Made by a program: the position numbers and the translations under genes. Positions 24,507 to 33,227 of a stretch of DNA of 39,853 bases are shown here, one piece after another. The notes beneath the pieces are model-generated. The model had not been told where the DNA came from. It made no database searches and was given only the letters and a program-made list of their open reading frames with translations. The DNA is from Candidatus Hydrogenedentota bacterium. GTDB taxonomy: Bacteria; Hydrogenedentota; Hydrogenedentia; Hydrogenedentales; CAITNO01. Positions within the stretch are counted from its first letter, which is position 1. Every line of letters starts with the position of its first letter. The DNA lies in contig JAAYJI010000106.1 of the NCBI GenBank assembly GCA_012523015.1, positions 1-39,853 of the forward strand. Direction: 5' to 3'.

Positions 24507-26267
24507 CTATTTAATATTATGTAGTAACGTATTTTGCCAGTCCTGTTTGCATCTTTCGTGTAAATTTAATACTAGTTCAAGCCGCGCCCGCGTCATGCCA
24601 ATATACAGTAAAGCTTTGGAAATGTCTTGATTAATGTTTTCAATATCCGTGAGAATTATGGCGGCTGCCTCAAGCCCTTTAAAGGCATGAATACTTGAAA
24701 AACGTACAGCAGGTGTTTGGGATGATTCTCGATAAGGAAGGAAGGGGACGCTTGGATTTTCTTGTGACAAACTGTATGCGCAGGACTCCGAGTCTCTTTT
24801 TGTGGACAGTACAACAATATCTTCGACACTATACCGTTCGCACAGTTTGGACGTATATTTGTCTAAAAGATTCCGCTGGTTATTTGAGTTTTTATAAAAT
24901 GACACTTGAACATCCAAATCCGGTGCCTCATTCAAAACACGCGAATAACCGGGCTTCAAATTACAGCAGAACTCCACTGCTGCCGCGATCTGCGCGGTAT
25001 TTCTGCAGTTTACGCGAAGCGGGTAGGGCACATACGATAGGTTTCGCTTGTTAAGCATTGCCAAAGCGTCTTGTTGGGAGGTATTTTCTTGAGCTGTATA
25101 TATTGCTTGACGCTCAAAATCTCCAAACATGGCCCATTGTCCGCCTGTCAGCCCACCTTCCAGCAATAGGTCCAGTATGTCAAGATAATTCTCAAAGAGC
25201 AGATCTTGTGCCTCATCTATTACCAGTGTCTGAAAAGCCGGGATTTGAATGGTGCCATTAAAAATATTTTCAATTACCCGCAGTGGAAGCGTTTCAGTCC
25301 AGAAGTCAGGCCCGGCATTCTCGGGAACCGTGCTTTCTGATAGGGTTAATAGATAGTGATGGAATGTTCCACAAAAGACCAAGGATGGATCATTAAAAAA
25401 GAGCTCTCCCATTTCATCAGAAATCCAGTTGCCAAGGTGTCGGTTATAACAGAGAAAGAGGGTATTTTTTTTCTGACTTATGCTGCGCCGCGCCATTTCA
25501 ATGGCGAGAAATGTTTTCCCTGTACCGGCAGGTCCTTTAAACAGGATCCGTGGATTTTCCAGCATAATGTCCAAGGCTGAAAATTGTTCTTCCGTAAAGC
25601 GGCGTATTCTATTTTCGGTATCAGCAAGTGTAGATTTGAATAAAACAGGATATTCAAAATTTGAGCGGAACACATTCATTAATTTTTTGACATGTTCCGT
25701 TTTGGGCCGGCTTTTACCGGGGCTATACCATTTGCAGGAAGGTGTGCCCTGAATGTGATTATGGGCGCCAGCTAGAATACGCAAACAACATGCTGCAATA
25801 CCCTTTCTAAGCAGTTGACTTCGATTAACATACTGCCACCGATGCCATTCAGGTGATTCTTCTTCAAAGTCTATTCCCGTAAAAATAACGCCGAACCAGA
25901 AAAGCAGTCCGGCTAAAGAGGGTTCTTGATCTATTGCCGTCTTCATGACGGAATGCATAGCATCTGACGCTTGACGAAAAGGCCCTACAGATGACTTCGT
26001 CGCGTGTAACCCTCTGCCATAAACCCATAATCCATCCTTGCGTTCTACAGCGCCTGATTTAACTTCCAGACACAAAATACCTTCTCCGGGGACAACGACA
26101 AGGAAGTCAATTTCACCCATTTGTCTTTGGGAGTGGTCGGCAACGCCCAAAGAATGAAAAACAACCCAATCCTTACATTCTTGTGTTTTCTGAAAACGGT
26201 CAAAGAGCATGCGTTCACCGGGGGATACGCATGAGGGTAATATAATTGGGGGAACCATTTTTGCCAT
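24507..26267 (-). CDS. NERD-domain UvrD-like helicase
   Basis: 586 aa. An N-terminal NERD nuclease-related domain (about 15-90) has D54 in GEIDFLVV and E68-V-K70 in CLEVKSG. An SF1A helicase follows: Walker A GPAGTGKT at 245-252, Walker B VIDEAQD (351-355), GDFERQAIY (motif III), VNCRNT (motif IV), SIHAFKGLE (motif V) and IGMTRARLEL (motif VI). All motifs look intact. NERD-helicases are found on plasmids and in defence islands; a DNA processing or degradation role is likely but unproven. The start has only a weak ribosome site (GAGAG), and a second ATG four codons in is possible. A good promoter is visible upstream. It converges with the DUF2075 gene, 156 nt apart. Confidence 0.88.
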   Translation of the reverse strand: MAKMVPPIILPSCVSPGERMLFDRFQKTQECKDWVVFHSLGVADHSQRQMGEIDFLVVVPGEGILCLEVKSGAVERKDGLWVYGRGLHATKSSVGPFRQASDAMHSVMKTAIDQEPSLAGLLFWFGVIFTGIDFEEESPEWHRWQYVNRSQLLRKGIAACCLRILAGAHNHIQGTPSCKWYSPGKSRPKTEHVKKLMNVFRSNFEYPVLFKSTLADTENRIRRFTEEQFSALDIMLENPRILFKGPAGTGKTFLAIEMARRSISQKKNTLFLCYNRHLGNWISDEMGELFFNDPSLVFCGTFHHYLLTLSESTVPENAGPDFWTETLPLRVIENIFNGTIQIPAFQTLVIDEAQDLLFENYLDILDLLLEGGLTGGQWAMFGDFERQAIYTAQENTSQQDALAMLNKRNLSYVPYPLRVNCRNTAQIAAAVEFCCNLKPGYSRVLNEAPDLDVQVSFYKNSNNQRNLLDKYTSKLCERYSVEDIVVLSTKRDSESCAYSLSQENPSVPFLPYRESSQTPAVRFSSIHAFKGLEAAAIILTDIENINQDISKALLYIGMTRARLELVLNLHERCKQDWQNTLLHNIK

Positions 26268-26335
26268 TACGTTTATCTCTCTATTCCTGTGCGTTGTTTA
26301 ACTTATTGCCCGCTAGACTTTCATCCTCTTGAATA

Positions 26336-26365
26336 AATATAAATTATGTTAGAAAGTGGTCTCAA
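26336..26365 (-). promoter_or_regulatory. Promoter of the NERD-helicase gene
   Basis: On the minus strand TTGAGA (26365-26360), an 18-bp spacer and TATATT (26341-26336). Both boxes match the sigma-70 consensus at five of six positions. The start codon is 69 nt downstream of the -10. Confidence 0.5.
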
Positions 26366-26583
26366 AACGACCGGTAATTTATTTCAAGGTTCTGCGATCT
26401 GTTCTTTCGGCGCTTTTTTGGGATTACGAACTGCATCCGGTCTCTTTTTGTTTGCGGAATGATTTAAAAGTTGTAATTTTTCATCTTCATCCATGTATAC
26501 TATAGTTAAGTGATTGTGGGTTGTGAAAGAAGATTTCTTTGCCCTCATGTCGCGTGTGCACCGAGATTTCAAGGAGTTGTATC

Positions 26584-26655
26584 GTGGAAGATGTAATCGC
26601 TATCTTTTTCTTTATGTTTTTCTTCATGATGATGATGGTTGCCGCGTTATCGTAA
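26584..26655 (+). CDS. Possible 23-aa hydrophobic membrane peptide
   Basis: GTG start at 26584 with AAGGAG 7 nt upstream. The 23-residue product begins MEDVIAIFFFMFFF and continues with four Met and VAALS, a single membrane helix with an acidic N-terminus and no basic end. It is flanked by a possible -10 (TATACT, 26496-26501) with a poor -35 (TTGTAA at 19 bp). Its size and composition resemble small membrane proteins or type I toxin peptides, but no antisense RNA is evident and low-complexity sequence can produce this by chance. The 412-bp gap 26268-26679 otherwise holds only the NERD-helicase promoter. Confidence 0.35.
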   Translation: MEDVIAIFFFMFFFMMMMVAALS

Positions 26656-26679
26656 TTTCGCAGTCCCCCTTTATTACTG

Positions 26680-27891
26680 CTATTTGTCATCCGAAATAAT
26701 TCCCTTTAGAGCGGGTAAAAAGGCTTCAGCAAAAAGATGATTACCCTTGGGAGTGGGGTGTCCATCGAGGTCAAAGTATAAATCAGGATCCTCCTGATGG
26801 GCTCTAAATTGATCGGTAACCCCGTAATAGGGAAGTTGTGTCTTTTCAGCGGCTTGTTCAATGCTTTCATCAGGACTGGTCGTTTGGAGCAGCCACTCCG
26901 GAAGATTGTACCCGACCCGCCTCATATTGAGTAGGGATGCCCGGTTAACATAGGGACCTTCCGGTATATTGACGACAACGGTTTTAGCGCCGTAGCGATC
27001 TGCCACGCCTTTGATGCGTTTGAAATGAATCGCTGTACGGTCAATGCAGGTGTGTGTCCACCCGTCGTCCATGTCCATGGTCAATATGTAGAAGTCCGGA
27101 TTTTGCATCGCGAGATCGACCAAATAAGGATTGAGCATTCCTTCCCGATACGCTTCTTTCACTTCATCATCGAAACTATCGAAACGTTCTTTTTGCTCCG
27201 TCGTCATGGATTCTAAGAAAGTTGCCGCAGTGTTCGCTGTCCATTTTCGATTGTCCTCGGCGCTGCTGATTTGCCTGGGCATTTCCGTATGACTGCGGCC
27301 GCCATATTCTTTTTCACGTCGGAGATCTCGCAGATAGAGGCTAAGATTCGGGTATATTTTCCGTAAGATTTCACCGACCTTTTGCCTGGGCAATGCCGCT
27401 TCTTCTGGTCCTGCCGCGCGGATGTCATCGCCCTGAAGCATGCAAACAAGCACTAAATCGGGGCGCAATAAAGGAATAGCTTTTTCCGCAATCTCAGAAT
27501 AAAACGGCGGTCCCGATCCCGGTTTCCCCAAATTGAGGATTTCCACCTCGTAGCCGGATTCATGGGCAAGTTGCTGCAAGATTCTGGGCCAGCTGTTTTC
27601 AATATCCACGCCCCATCCATAGGTAAAGGAATCGCCTATGGCAAGGATTCGATAGCTGTCGCCCCGTTCCCGGGGAAGTTCTCTGTCCCGTATGCCAATT
27701 GAATTGATGTAAACGGAATAGCGGAATTCCAAGGACTCATAGTGTTGCTCGGCAAAAGGCGGGAAAATTAATTCGATGGTCTCCGGCAGTCCGGGAACTT
27801 TTCGTAGCTTACCAAACACACGGTCCGCGGCGACGCTAAGGCCCACTACCAATAATACAGAACACAGCACAAGTGCCATATTTTTAAACAT
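26680..27891 (-). CDS. Secreted SGNH/GDSL-family hydrolase
   Basis: 403 aa. An N-terminal signal or anchor helix covers residues 1-22. Block I is AIGDSFTYGWG with the nucleophile S88. A second block is LNLGKPGSGPP, a third is LVCMLQGDDI, and the catalytic Asp/His pair is in DLDGHPTPKGNHLF near the C-terminus. Such proteins are lipases, esterases or O-acetyl transfer/removal enzymes acting on polysaccharides. The long stretch between blocks (about 160-330) is unassigned. No ribosome site is visible before the chosen ATG; a second ATG five codons in is equally unsupported. The gene stands apart from its neighbours (310 bp upstream gap). Confidence 0.8.
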   Translation of the reverse strand: MFKNMALVLCSVLLVVGLSVAADRVFGKLRKVPGLPETIELIFPPFAEQHYESLEFRYSVYINSIGIRDRELPRERGDSYRILAIGDSFTYGWGVDIENSWPRILQQLAHESGYEVEILNLGKPGSGPPFYSEIAEKAIPLLRPDLVLVCMLQGDDIRAAGPEEAALPRQKVGEILRKIYPNLSLYLRDLRREKEYGGRSHTEMPRQISSAEDNRKWTANTAATFLESMTTEQKERFDSFDDEVKEAYREGMLNPYLVDLAMQNPDFYILTMDMDDGWTHTCIDRTAIHFKRIKGVADRYGAKTVVVNIPEGPYVNRASLLNMRRVGYNLPEWLLQTTSPDESIEQAAEKTQLPYYGVTDQFRAHQEDPDLYFDLDGHPTPKGNHLFAEAFLPALKGIISDDK

Positions 27892-28201
27892 CGTTTTTAA
27901 AACCAGGCTTGTTTTCTCCTCAGAAAGTAGCAGCCGAGTTTATGCAGGAAGCTACCATCTTACTATAAGTGCGGGGAATAAAATCCAGATTCCATTCACG
28001 AGCAATAGCTTCAATTACCATACGATGCACAAGCGCGGCGGCGTTTTAGAGGCGGTTCATTTTGTCCGTGAGAATCTTCGATAGTCTGTACTTGGCATTG
28101 TACATGAAGCCGGCCGTTGATGCGTCGTTCCAGTTAACAACTCGGCGTAGTCTTGCAATCTTAAAGGTGAAGCTGTGTTTTTGAAAGAGGCGGGTATGGG
28201 A
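27892..28201. other. Intergenic region upstream of the SGNH hydrolase gene
   Basis: 310 bp, no gene seen. A 5-bp hairpin, TGTAC/GTACA, lies at 28087-28104. TATAGT occurs on the minus strand about 80 nt before the hydrolase start without a recognisable -35. Short open frames here lack ribosome sites. Confidence 0.3.
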
Positions 28202-29380
28202 TCAATTAAGATCGGTTCCGGAAAAGAGGGCGCGGAACATACGTGCGCGCTCAGCAGCAAGAGCGACGGGATTCGCTGGAATTTCGTGTAAAATCTGCAA
28301 ATGTGCTTGCTGACATTCTAAAATGGCACGATTAAGGGCGTTTTGATTGTACCCTGATGCCAGGCCTAGGGCGGTGCCTAATCGGATCATAGACGCAAGT
28401 GCCAGTGCTTCACCCATGCCCAGCAGTCTGGCGCTTCGTGCGATGCCTAAGGCACGGCCGATGTGGTCAAGCAAGCGTTCACGTTGATTGCTCAAGAGTT
28501 TTTCCCGTGCTTTTTCTTCCTCCCGAATAATGGCGGCAATGACTTGCTCGATTTGAAAGAGCATTTCCCCTTCAGATACTCCCAGCGTATCTTGACTGTT
28601 GAGCAAAAAAAGATTTCCAACCGTTTCATCCAAGTTCGTATGAAAGCTGCTGAATGCGTCGAGATAAAGGCTTTGTTGCAGCACGGGTTCGACATCAGTT
28701 CTCGGTATTTTTCCCGCTGTTGTGGAAGCAGGAGCGGCGCTTTTGGTTTCGCCCAAGCTCAAACCACGAAAGAGAAGGCGACGGGGACGGCAAAGTTCGA
28801 TGATTCTCGGAATTTCTTGAGTCATTACAATGGCGGGCAAGTGGAGCAAGGCGGACAGATTCAGACCTGTGCCCACCAAGCGCAAGGAAGAACACAGATA
28901 TCCGTAGCGTTCATGATAAGCGTAGTCAAGATGCTTGCCAAGCTGCGAATCCAAGCGGTCTATACTTTCCCAAAGATGTTGAAGCGTGTCGTCTCCCGAT
29001 ACAGCATGGAATAAGAGGTGGTCAAAAACATTTACACCGACGGAGAGCGTCTGTTTTTGATCGACAAAAACGCCGCGCAAACCCGGTTCTATGAGAAACT
29101 CGTAAGGAACAACGCGACGTTCCGACAAGAAGCGGATCATGTTCGTGTCCATATCGGCGGACGAATAATAGGACTGTTCGACATCGGGGAAAACGACTGC
29201 CAGCGTATTTAATATGCGTGCCTCTATACTGCGTCTTTCCTCAATGGAAGAGCGTCCGGGAAAATTAAATCCTTCCGAATTGCGTGCTAGGGAACATTGA
29301 TATAAAATGACGGGCTCAGGCGCATTTTGTGTTGTCGTAATCCAGCGAGGAAAAGATTCGGTCAAAGAATGAATAGCCAT
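28202..29380 (-). CDS. McsB-like ATP:guanido phosphotransferase homologue lacking catalytic residues
   Basis: 392 aa, full length for McsB (about 360), with the phosphagen-kinase fold recognisable throughout: SLARNSEGFNFPGR, VGTGLNLSALLHLPAIVMT, LLNSQDTLGVSE and the helical C-terminal domain. McsB phosphorylates arginines to mark proteins for ClpCP. Compared with Bacillus McsB as I recall it, SSRIR becomes YQCS, NEEDH becomes N117-VF-DH, SCPTN becomes SSLRL and GLRAS becomes GLNLS. The arginines that bind ATP phosphates, the catalytic Glu and the active-site Cys are therefore all replaced. The C-terminal RDxxRA phospho-arginine motif also appears altered. It follows mcsA by 8 nt in one operon. 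This looks like a pseudokinase kept as a binding or adaptor protein, not a broken gene, because the frame is intact. Confidence 0.85.
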   Translation of the reverse strand: MAIHSLTESFPRWITTTQNAPEPVILYQCSLARNSEGFNFPGRSSIEERRSIEARILNTLAVVFPDVEQSYYSSADMDTNMIRFLSERRVVPYEFLIEPGLRGVFVDQKQTLSVGVNVFDHLLFHAVSGDDTLQHLWESIDRLDSQLGKHLDYAYHERYGYLCSSLRLVGTGLNLSALLHLPAIVMTQEIPRIIELCRPRRLLFRGLSLGETKSAAPASTTAGKIPRTDVEPVLQQSLYLDAFSSFHTNLDETVGNLFLLNSQDTLGVSEGEMLFQIEQVIAAIIREEEKAREKLLSNQRERLLDHIGRALGIARSARLLGMGEALALASMIRLGTALGLASGYNQNALNRAILECQQAHLQILHEIPANPVALAAERARMFRALFSGTDLN

Positions 29381-29388
29381 AACTTTTT

Positions 29389-29904
29389 TTATCCTGATAC
29401 AGTCGTTTCCTGGGCTTTGCGTTCCATCCGTGCGATTTCATCGCGTAATCGCGCTGCTTCTTCGTAATTCTCTTCTTTGACCATTTGCCGCAACAGCACG
29501 CGCTTCTCCCGAATATCTTTGCTAAGACGTACCCGGTCATCATCGCATTTAAATACTTTGCCGCGGTAGCTGGTTTCCGGCTGGATTTCCTGTAACATGG
29601 CATCGATTTCTTTTTCGAAGGCGGTGAAACAGGTTGGACACCCTGCTTGACCGAGTTCGAGCAGAAAGGCGGCCATAAGCCCACATCCGGGGCATTTAGT
29701 CTGCCCGCTTCGATCGATGTTGACCTCCGCTTTTCCGCCGCCGCCACTGCTTTCGGGCTTCGGAATGGGAAAAGAGAAACTCGCGGTACCTTCTTGGAAT
29801 GCTTTGTAACAGTCAGGACAGAGTGCGTGCCGTATCGCTTTGCCATCTACCACTTCTGTAAATTTAACGGAGGCAAGATTTTTCTTGCAGAAATTGCACA
29901 TCAT
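29389..29904 (-). CDS. mcsA: McsA-like zinc-finger/UVR protein
   Basis: 171 aa from the ATG at 29904 (AGGTG, 6 nt upstream; a GTG at 29913 and an ATG three bases later are alternatives). It begins MCNFCKKN, giving a first CxxC, paired with CPDCYKAF. A second zinc module is CPGCG with CPTCF. The C-terminus is a UVR motif (about 130-165; LRQMVKEENYEEAARLRDE). McsA activates the McsB arginine kinase and helps load ClpC; UVR domains mediate protein contact. The zinc ligands and UVR motif are intact, unlike the catalytic site of the McsB homologue directly downstream. A minus-strand TATACT lies 20 nt upstream (29929-29924), but its -35 is poor. Confidence 0.85.
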   Translation of the reverse strand: MMCNFCKKNLASVKFTEVVDGKAIRHALCPDCYKAFQEGTASFSFPIPKPESSGGGGKAEVNIDRSGQTKCPGCGLMAAFLLELGQAGCPTCFTAFEKEIDAMLQEIQPETSYRGKVFKCDDDRVRLSKDIREKRVLLRQMVKEENYEEAARLRDEIARMERKAQETTVSG

Positions 29905-30067
29905 CACAATCACCTCAATACATAGTATATCACGCAGTCATCTTTGTTCCTGCTAGAACCATGGCGTCATCTTTGTTTTCTTTACTACTTGTACCCTCAA
30001 AACACCTTAAAAAGATGCACTATTCCATCATCATCGCCGGTGTTTTTAGCAGATTGGATAAGAGCGC

Positions 30068-30766
30068 TCAAGGTTTCTCTTGTGCGGTAGTCTCAATGAA
30101 TTCCAAGGACGCGCGAAGCTTTTGTATCCACAGCGCGTATCCCTCTGTATTCAAATGTACACCGTCCCCTGTGTGGTATGAGGGCTTCAAATTGCCCGTA
30201 TCATCCGCCAAGATAGGCGTCATATCAAGGAAGGCGTAATCCTTTTTCTCGCAGAGATCTTTCAAACATGTATTGAGTTCAAGAATCCGTTGGTTATAGT
30301 GTTTTTCTTCCGGTTTGTTACGTTCATCCAAGGGCAGAATGGCGCTGAATAGCAAGGGAACATGGGCAGGAACCGCCTGTATAATCTTTTGATAATTCTC
30401 AACAATCGCGTCATTATCCCGTCGGCTCAGATCATTGACACCGATGGCGAAGACGATGGCCGCCGCTTGTTCTGCGGATTTGTAGACGGGAAGCCGCTCA
30501 AGAACGCCGAGGGTCGTATCGCTGCCGATGCCGTAATTAATAGCGCTTGGGTGAACCGCAGCCACGCATAATCCTTGGGTGATGCTGTCGCCGATAAAAA
30601 GCACCGATCCTTCCGGCACATTACCATCCATGTATTTATGATAAACCAGCATACGATTAAAATGTTCTGTAATATCCGGATTCGCTTCTTGTGTGTATCC
30701 GTGGCTGCTCAAGCCCGCTATCAGCAGACCCAAGACAAAGAGACAGCTTATCTTTTGAATTTTCAT
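30068..30766 (-). CDS. Secreted SGNH hydrolase (PAF-acetylhydrolase-like)
   Basis: 232 aa. A signal peptide spans residues 1-25 (LFVLGLLIAGLSSHGYTQ). Block I is LFIGDSITQGL with nucleophile S61, block II is NYGIGSDTT, block III is AIGVNDLS and block V is DGVHLNTEGY with the catalytic Asp and His. This is the compact GDSL-2/PAF-AH-beta type common in PVC-type bacteria, usually acting on acetylated glycans. All catalytic blocks are present. The ribosome site is weak. It is not close to either neighbour, so it is probably transcribed alone. Confidence 0.85.
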   Translation of the reverse strand: MKIQKISCLFVLGLLIAGLSSHGYTQEANPDITEHFNRMLVYHKYMDGNVPEGSVLFIGDSITQGLCVAAVHPSAINYGIGSDTTLGVLERLPVYKSAEQAAAIVFAIGVNDLSRRDNDAIVENYQKIIQAVPAHVPLLFSAILPLDERNKPEEKHYNQRILELNTCLKDLCEKKDYAFLDMTPILADDTGNLKPSYHTGDGVHLNTEGYALWIQKLRASLEFIETTAQEKP

Positions 30767-30876
30767 AACAACACGTCCATTCTTTTTTTTTAGTGACGCC
30801 TTAAGGGGCAGACAAACGGAACCATGGTTTCGGTAATGATGCGGAAGAGAAGGTGCTTCGGGAAGATAAAAGCATC

Positions 30877-31356
30877 TTATCTACGCCGTTTTCCGGGCGT
30901 AGGTACCACAAGCACGGCACAGGGCGCTTTTCGAACGACCTTCTCCGTGACATTGCCAAAGAGCACACTTTCAAGGGCGCTGTGTCCATGCCTTCCCTTA
31001 ACAATGAGATCCATATTTTCTTGCTGTGCGTACTCCAGTATTTTTATGTAATCGCGGCCAATACGTACAGCAACCTTATATTGCAGTGACTCGGGAAGTT
31101 GCGCGAGGTAAGTGCTTTCTATGCGCTGGTCAATATCCTGTTTCGCTTTTTCATCGACGCCGTCCACTTCGTAAATATAGGTTCTCCAAAATTGGGCGTC
31201 AGGCTCCGGTATGACGTGAAAAATGTGCAGGACTGCTTTGGGTCTGCGTATGGCAGCGTCGAGGGCGTAGGTGAAAGCGGTATCGGCGTTTTCAGAGAAA
31301 TCGGTACAAAAGAGGATGCGTTCATTGATCGATTTTGGAAATGCAGTAGTGTCCAT
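30877..31356 (-). CDS. Universal stress protein linked to a TRAP transporter
   Basis: 159 aa. The start is set at 31356 because AGGAG directly abuts an upstream in-frame ATG (31365) and is 9 nt from this one. It has a UspA fold with the ATP-binding signature GRHGHSALESVLFGNVTEKV and a final beta-strand (APCAVLVV). It follows dctM by 39 nt in the same direction, so it is probably the last gene of the TRAP operon. A Usp (TeaD) in Halomonas is encoded with, and dampens, the TeaABC ectoine TRAP transporter; a similar role here is inference. The tail GKRRR is basic. Confidence 0.88.
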   Translation of the reverse strand: MDTTAFPKSINERILFCTDFSENADTAFTYALDAAIRRPKAVLHIFHVIPEPDAQFWRTYIYEVDGVDEKAKQDIDQRIESTYLAQLPESLQYKVAVRIGRDYIKILEYAQQENMDLIVKGRHGHSALESVLFGNVTEKVVRKAPCAVLVVPTPGKRRR

Positions 31357-31395
31357 GGTTTTCATCTCCTATTGAGCGGTTAAACAGGCCCAACG

Positions 31396-32697
31396 CTACG
31401 AAACGAGATTGGGCAAAAACAACGCTATTTGCGGAAAGATAACAATGAGAATGGCTGCTACAATCAACGCGAATAAAAAGGGCATGGCGCCCCGGAACAC
31501 CGTCGTCAGCGGTATATCGCGTTCCATACCGGCAACAACATACACATTGACACCGACGGGCGGTGAGATCACGCCCATCTGCGTTACTACCACAATGATA
31601 ACACCAAACCAGATGGGATCAAAACCAAGATCAAGAATGACGGGATGAAATATGGGAACCGTCAACAATACCAAGGCGAGCGCGTCGACGAAACATCCGG
31701 CGATCAAATAGAAAAGAATGATGAATAAAATGATTATCCATGCAGGCAGCGGCAAAGCGCCCAACCAAGATGCCAATTCATAGGGGATTCGCGTAATGGC
31801 GAGGAATCGACCAAACATGAGTGCACCTGCCACGATCACAATGACCATGCAAGATGTGCGTAAAGTTTCGAGAAGGGCGCGCTGCAATATTTTCCAGGTC
31901 AGCTGACGTTTGGCCAAAGCGATGGCTACACTGCCTGCAGCGCCGCCAGCCGCCGCTTCTGTTGCGGTAAAAAATCCGGTGAACATGCCGCCCATGACTG
32001 CAATGAAAAGGATCAAGGTTTCTCCGGCGCCGGCAAGAGACGCAATTTTTTGGTAGAGCGTCGTCTTGGGTCCGGTAGGCCCGAGTTCAGGACGCAGGGT
32101 GCAGCGGATATAAATGGTTGCACAAAATAACAAGGCAATGAGCATGCCCGGCAAGACGCCGGCAATAAACAATTTTCCAATGGAGCCTTCGGTGATAATA
32201 GCGTAAACAATAAAAACAACACTGGGCGGAATCATCATGCCCAAGCTGCCGCCGGCAGCAACGGTGCCCGCTCCTAATTCCATACTGTATTTATAACGGC
32301 GCATCTCGGGCAGTGCTACAGCGGACATGGTAGCTGCCGTGGCGGGACCGGATCCGCAAATCGCGCCGAAGGCAGTGCAGGCGCCAACAGTCGCCATGGC
32401 AAGGCCGCCGGGTAACTGTCCCAGCCATTGGTAGGCGGCATGGAAAAGGCGGCGGCTGATGCCGACGTGGAAACAAATTTGGCCCATGAATACAAAGAGA
32501 GGGATAACGGTCAGACTATAGGAGGAAAAAGTCTCGAAAAGATCCGCTGTGACCATGCTCAATGCTGCGGTGGGCGTCACGAGATAGGCGAAACCCGCCA
32601 CGCCTACCAACGCCATGGAAAAGGCAACGGGCATGCTGGCAGCAAGCAACAGGACCAGAGCAATACATCCGAGAATTCCGACTTGTACAGGGGTCAT
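31396..32697 (-). CDS. dctM: TRAP transporter large permease subunit (DctM)
   Basis: 433 aa with about 12 membrane segments. DctM signatures are present: an N-terminal PVAFSMALVG, GAICGSGPATAATMSAVALP near residues 110-130, a mid-protein GGSLGMMIPPSVVFIVYA, and a C-terminal half beginning GGMFTGFFTATEAAAGG. It is the ion-driven channel of a tripartite ATP-independent transporter, an elevator-type carrier powered by sodium or proton gradients. The gene overlaps the stop of dctQ by 4 nt (ATGA), indicating coupled translation. Confidence 0.93.
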   Translation of the reverse strand: MTPVQVGILGCIALVLLLAASMPVAFSMALVGVAGFAYLVTPTAALSMVTADLFETFSSYSLTVIPLFVFMGQICFHVGISRRLFHAAYQWLGQLPGGLAMATVGACTAFGAICGSGPATAATMSAVALPEMRRYKYSMELGAGTVAAGGSLGMMIPPSVVFIVYAIITEGSIGKLFIAGVLPGMLIALLFCATIYIRCTLRPELGPTGPKTTLYQKIASLAGAGETLILFIAVMGGMFTGFFTATEAAAGGAAGSVAIALAKRQLTWKILQRALLETLRTSCMVIVIVAGALMFGRFLAITRIPYELASWLGALPLPAWIIILFIILFYLIAGCFVDALALVLLTVPIFHPVILDLGFDPIWFGVIIVVVTQMGVISPPVGVNVYVVAGMERDIPLTTVFRGAMPFLFALIVAAILIVIFPQIALFLPNLVS

Positions 32698-33227
32698 GGT
32701 TTGATCATCTCCCGGCCCGGATGCAATATCTTATAGAGCAATACTAAGGTAGTCAGCACGCAGGCTGCAGCAATAATGAAGGATAACCAAAACATGGGAA
32801 GCCCCAGTGTAGGTGAAATTTCCCGAGCTGCTTTCAATGAGAGACCGTGGCGGACACATTGCCATGAAAAGGTACTGAACAAGATCATGACAATAAGCCG
32901 GCTGAGACTATCGACGACAACCCTGCCCAAGCGGTGCATTTTTTGGAAGAAAAACTCCACGGCTACGTGTCCTTTCACAGCCGTTGTGTAAGGCAGTGCT
33001 CCGGCAATGACAAGGGTCCCGAGGAAACGGACAATATCATATGCGCCGGGAAAGGGGTGGTGGAGCCATCGCGCGACAATGTCAATGCAAATGACGAGCG
33101 CCATGGCGAGGGCGGCAAGTCCCGCAATGGCTGCGAAAGCCATCACGGTATAGCGCACACCAAGCCAAAAGATATCCCGTATCCTAAAAAATGCGCGAAC
33201 AAGGGGCATGTCGAAAACAGCGTTCAT
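32694..33227 (-). CDS. dctQ: TRAP transporter small permease subunit (DctQ)
   Basis: 177 aa from the ATG at 33227, which overlaps the dctP stop by one base (TGATG); a TTG one codon earlier is possible. Four membrane segments (about 25-50, 65-85, 105-125, 145-170) fit DctQ, with the usual conserved R-W region (DIVARWLHHPFPGA) and the GALPYTTAVKGHVAVEF stretch. It pairs with DctM in the inner membrane. The gene order dctP, dctQ, dctM with overlapping ends shows a single transcript. Confidence 0.9.
   Translation of the reverse strand: MNAVFDMPLVRAFFRIRDIFWLGVRYTVMAFAAIAGLAALAMALVICIDIVARWLHHPFPGAYDIVRFLGTLVIAGALPYTTAVKGHVAVEFFFQKMHRLGRVVVDSLSRLIVMILFSTFSWQCVRHGLSLKAAREISPTLGLPMFWLSFIIAAACVLTTLVLLYKILHPGREMIKP

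Noticed and set aside
26384-26494. 36-codon minus-strand ORF (MDEDEKLQLLNHSANKK...) with a TATAGT just before the ATG
   Set aside because: No ribosome site; would need leaderless translation, and the composition is not distinctive. Left out as a gene.
29316-29846. 176-codon minus-strand open frame overlapping mcsA
   Set aside because: Out-of-frame shadow; the McsA frame has the zinc and UVR motifs and a ribosome site.
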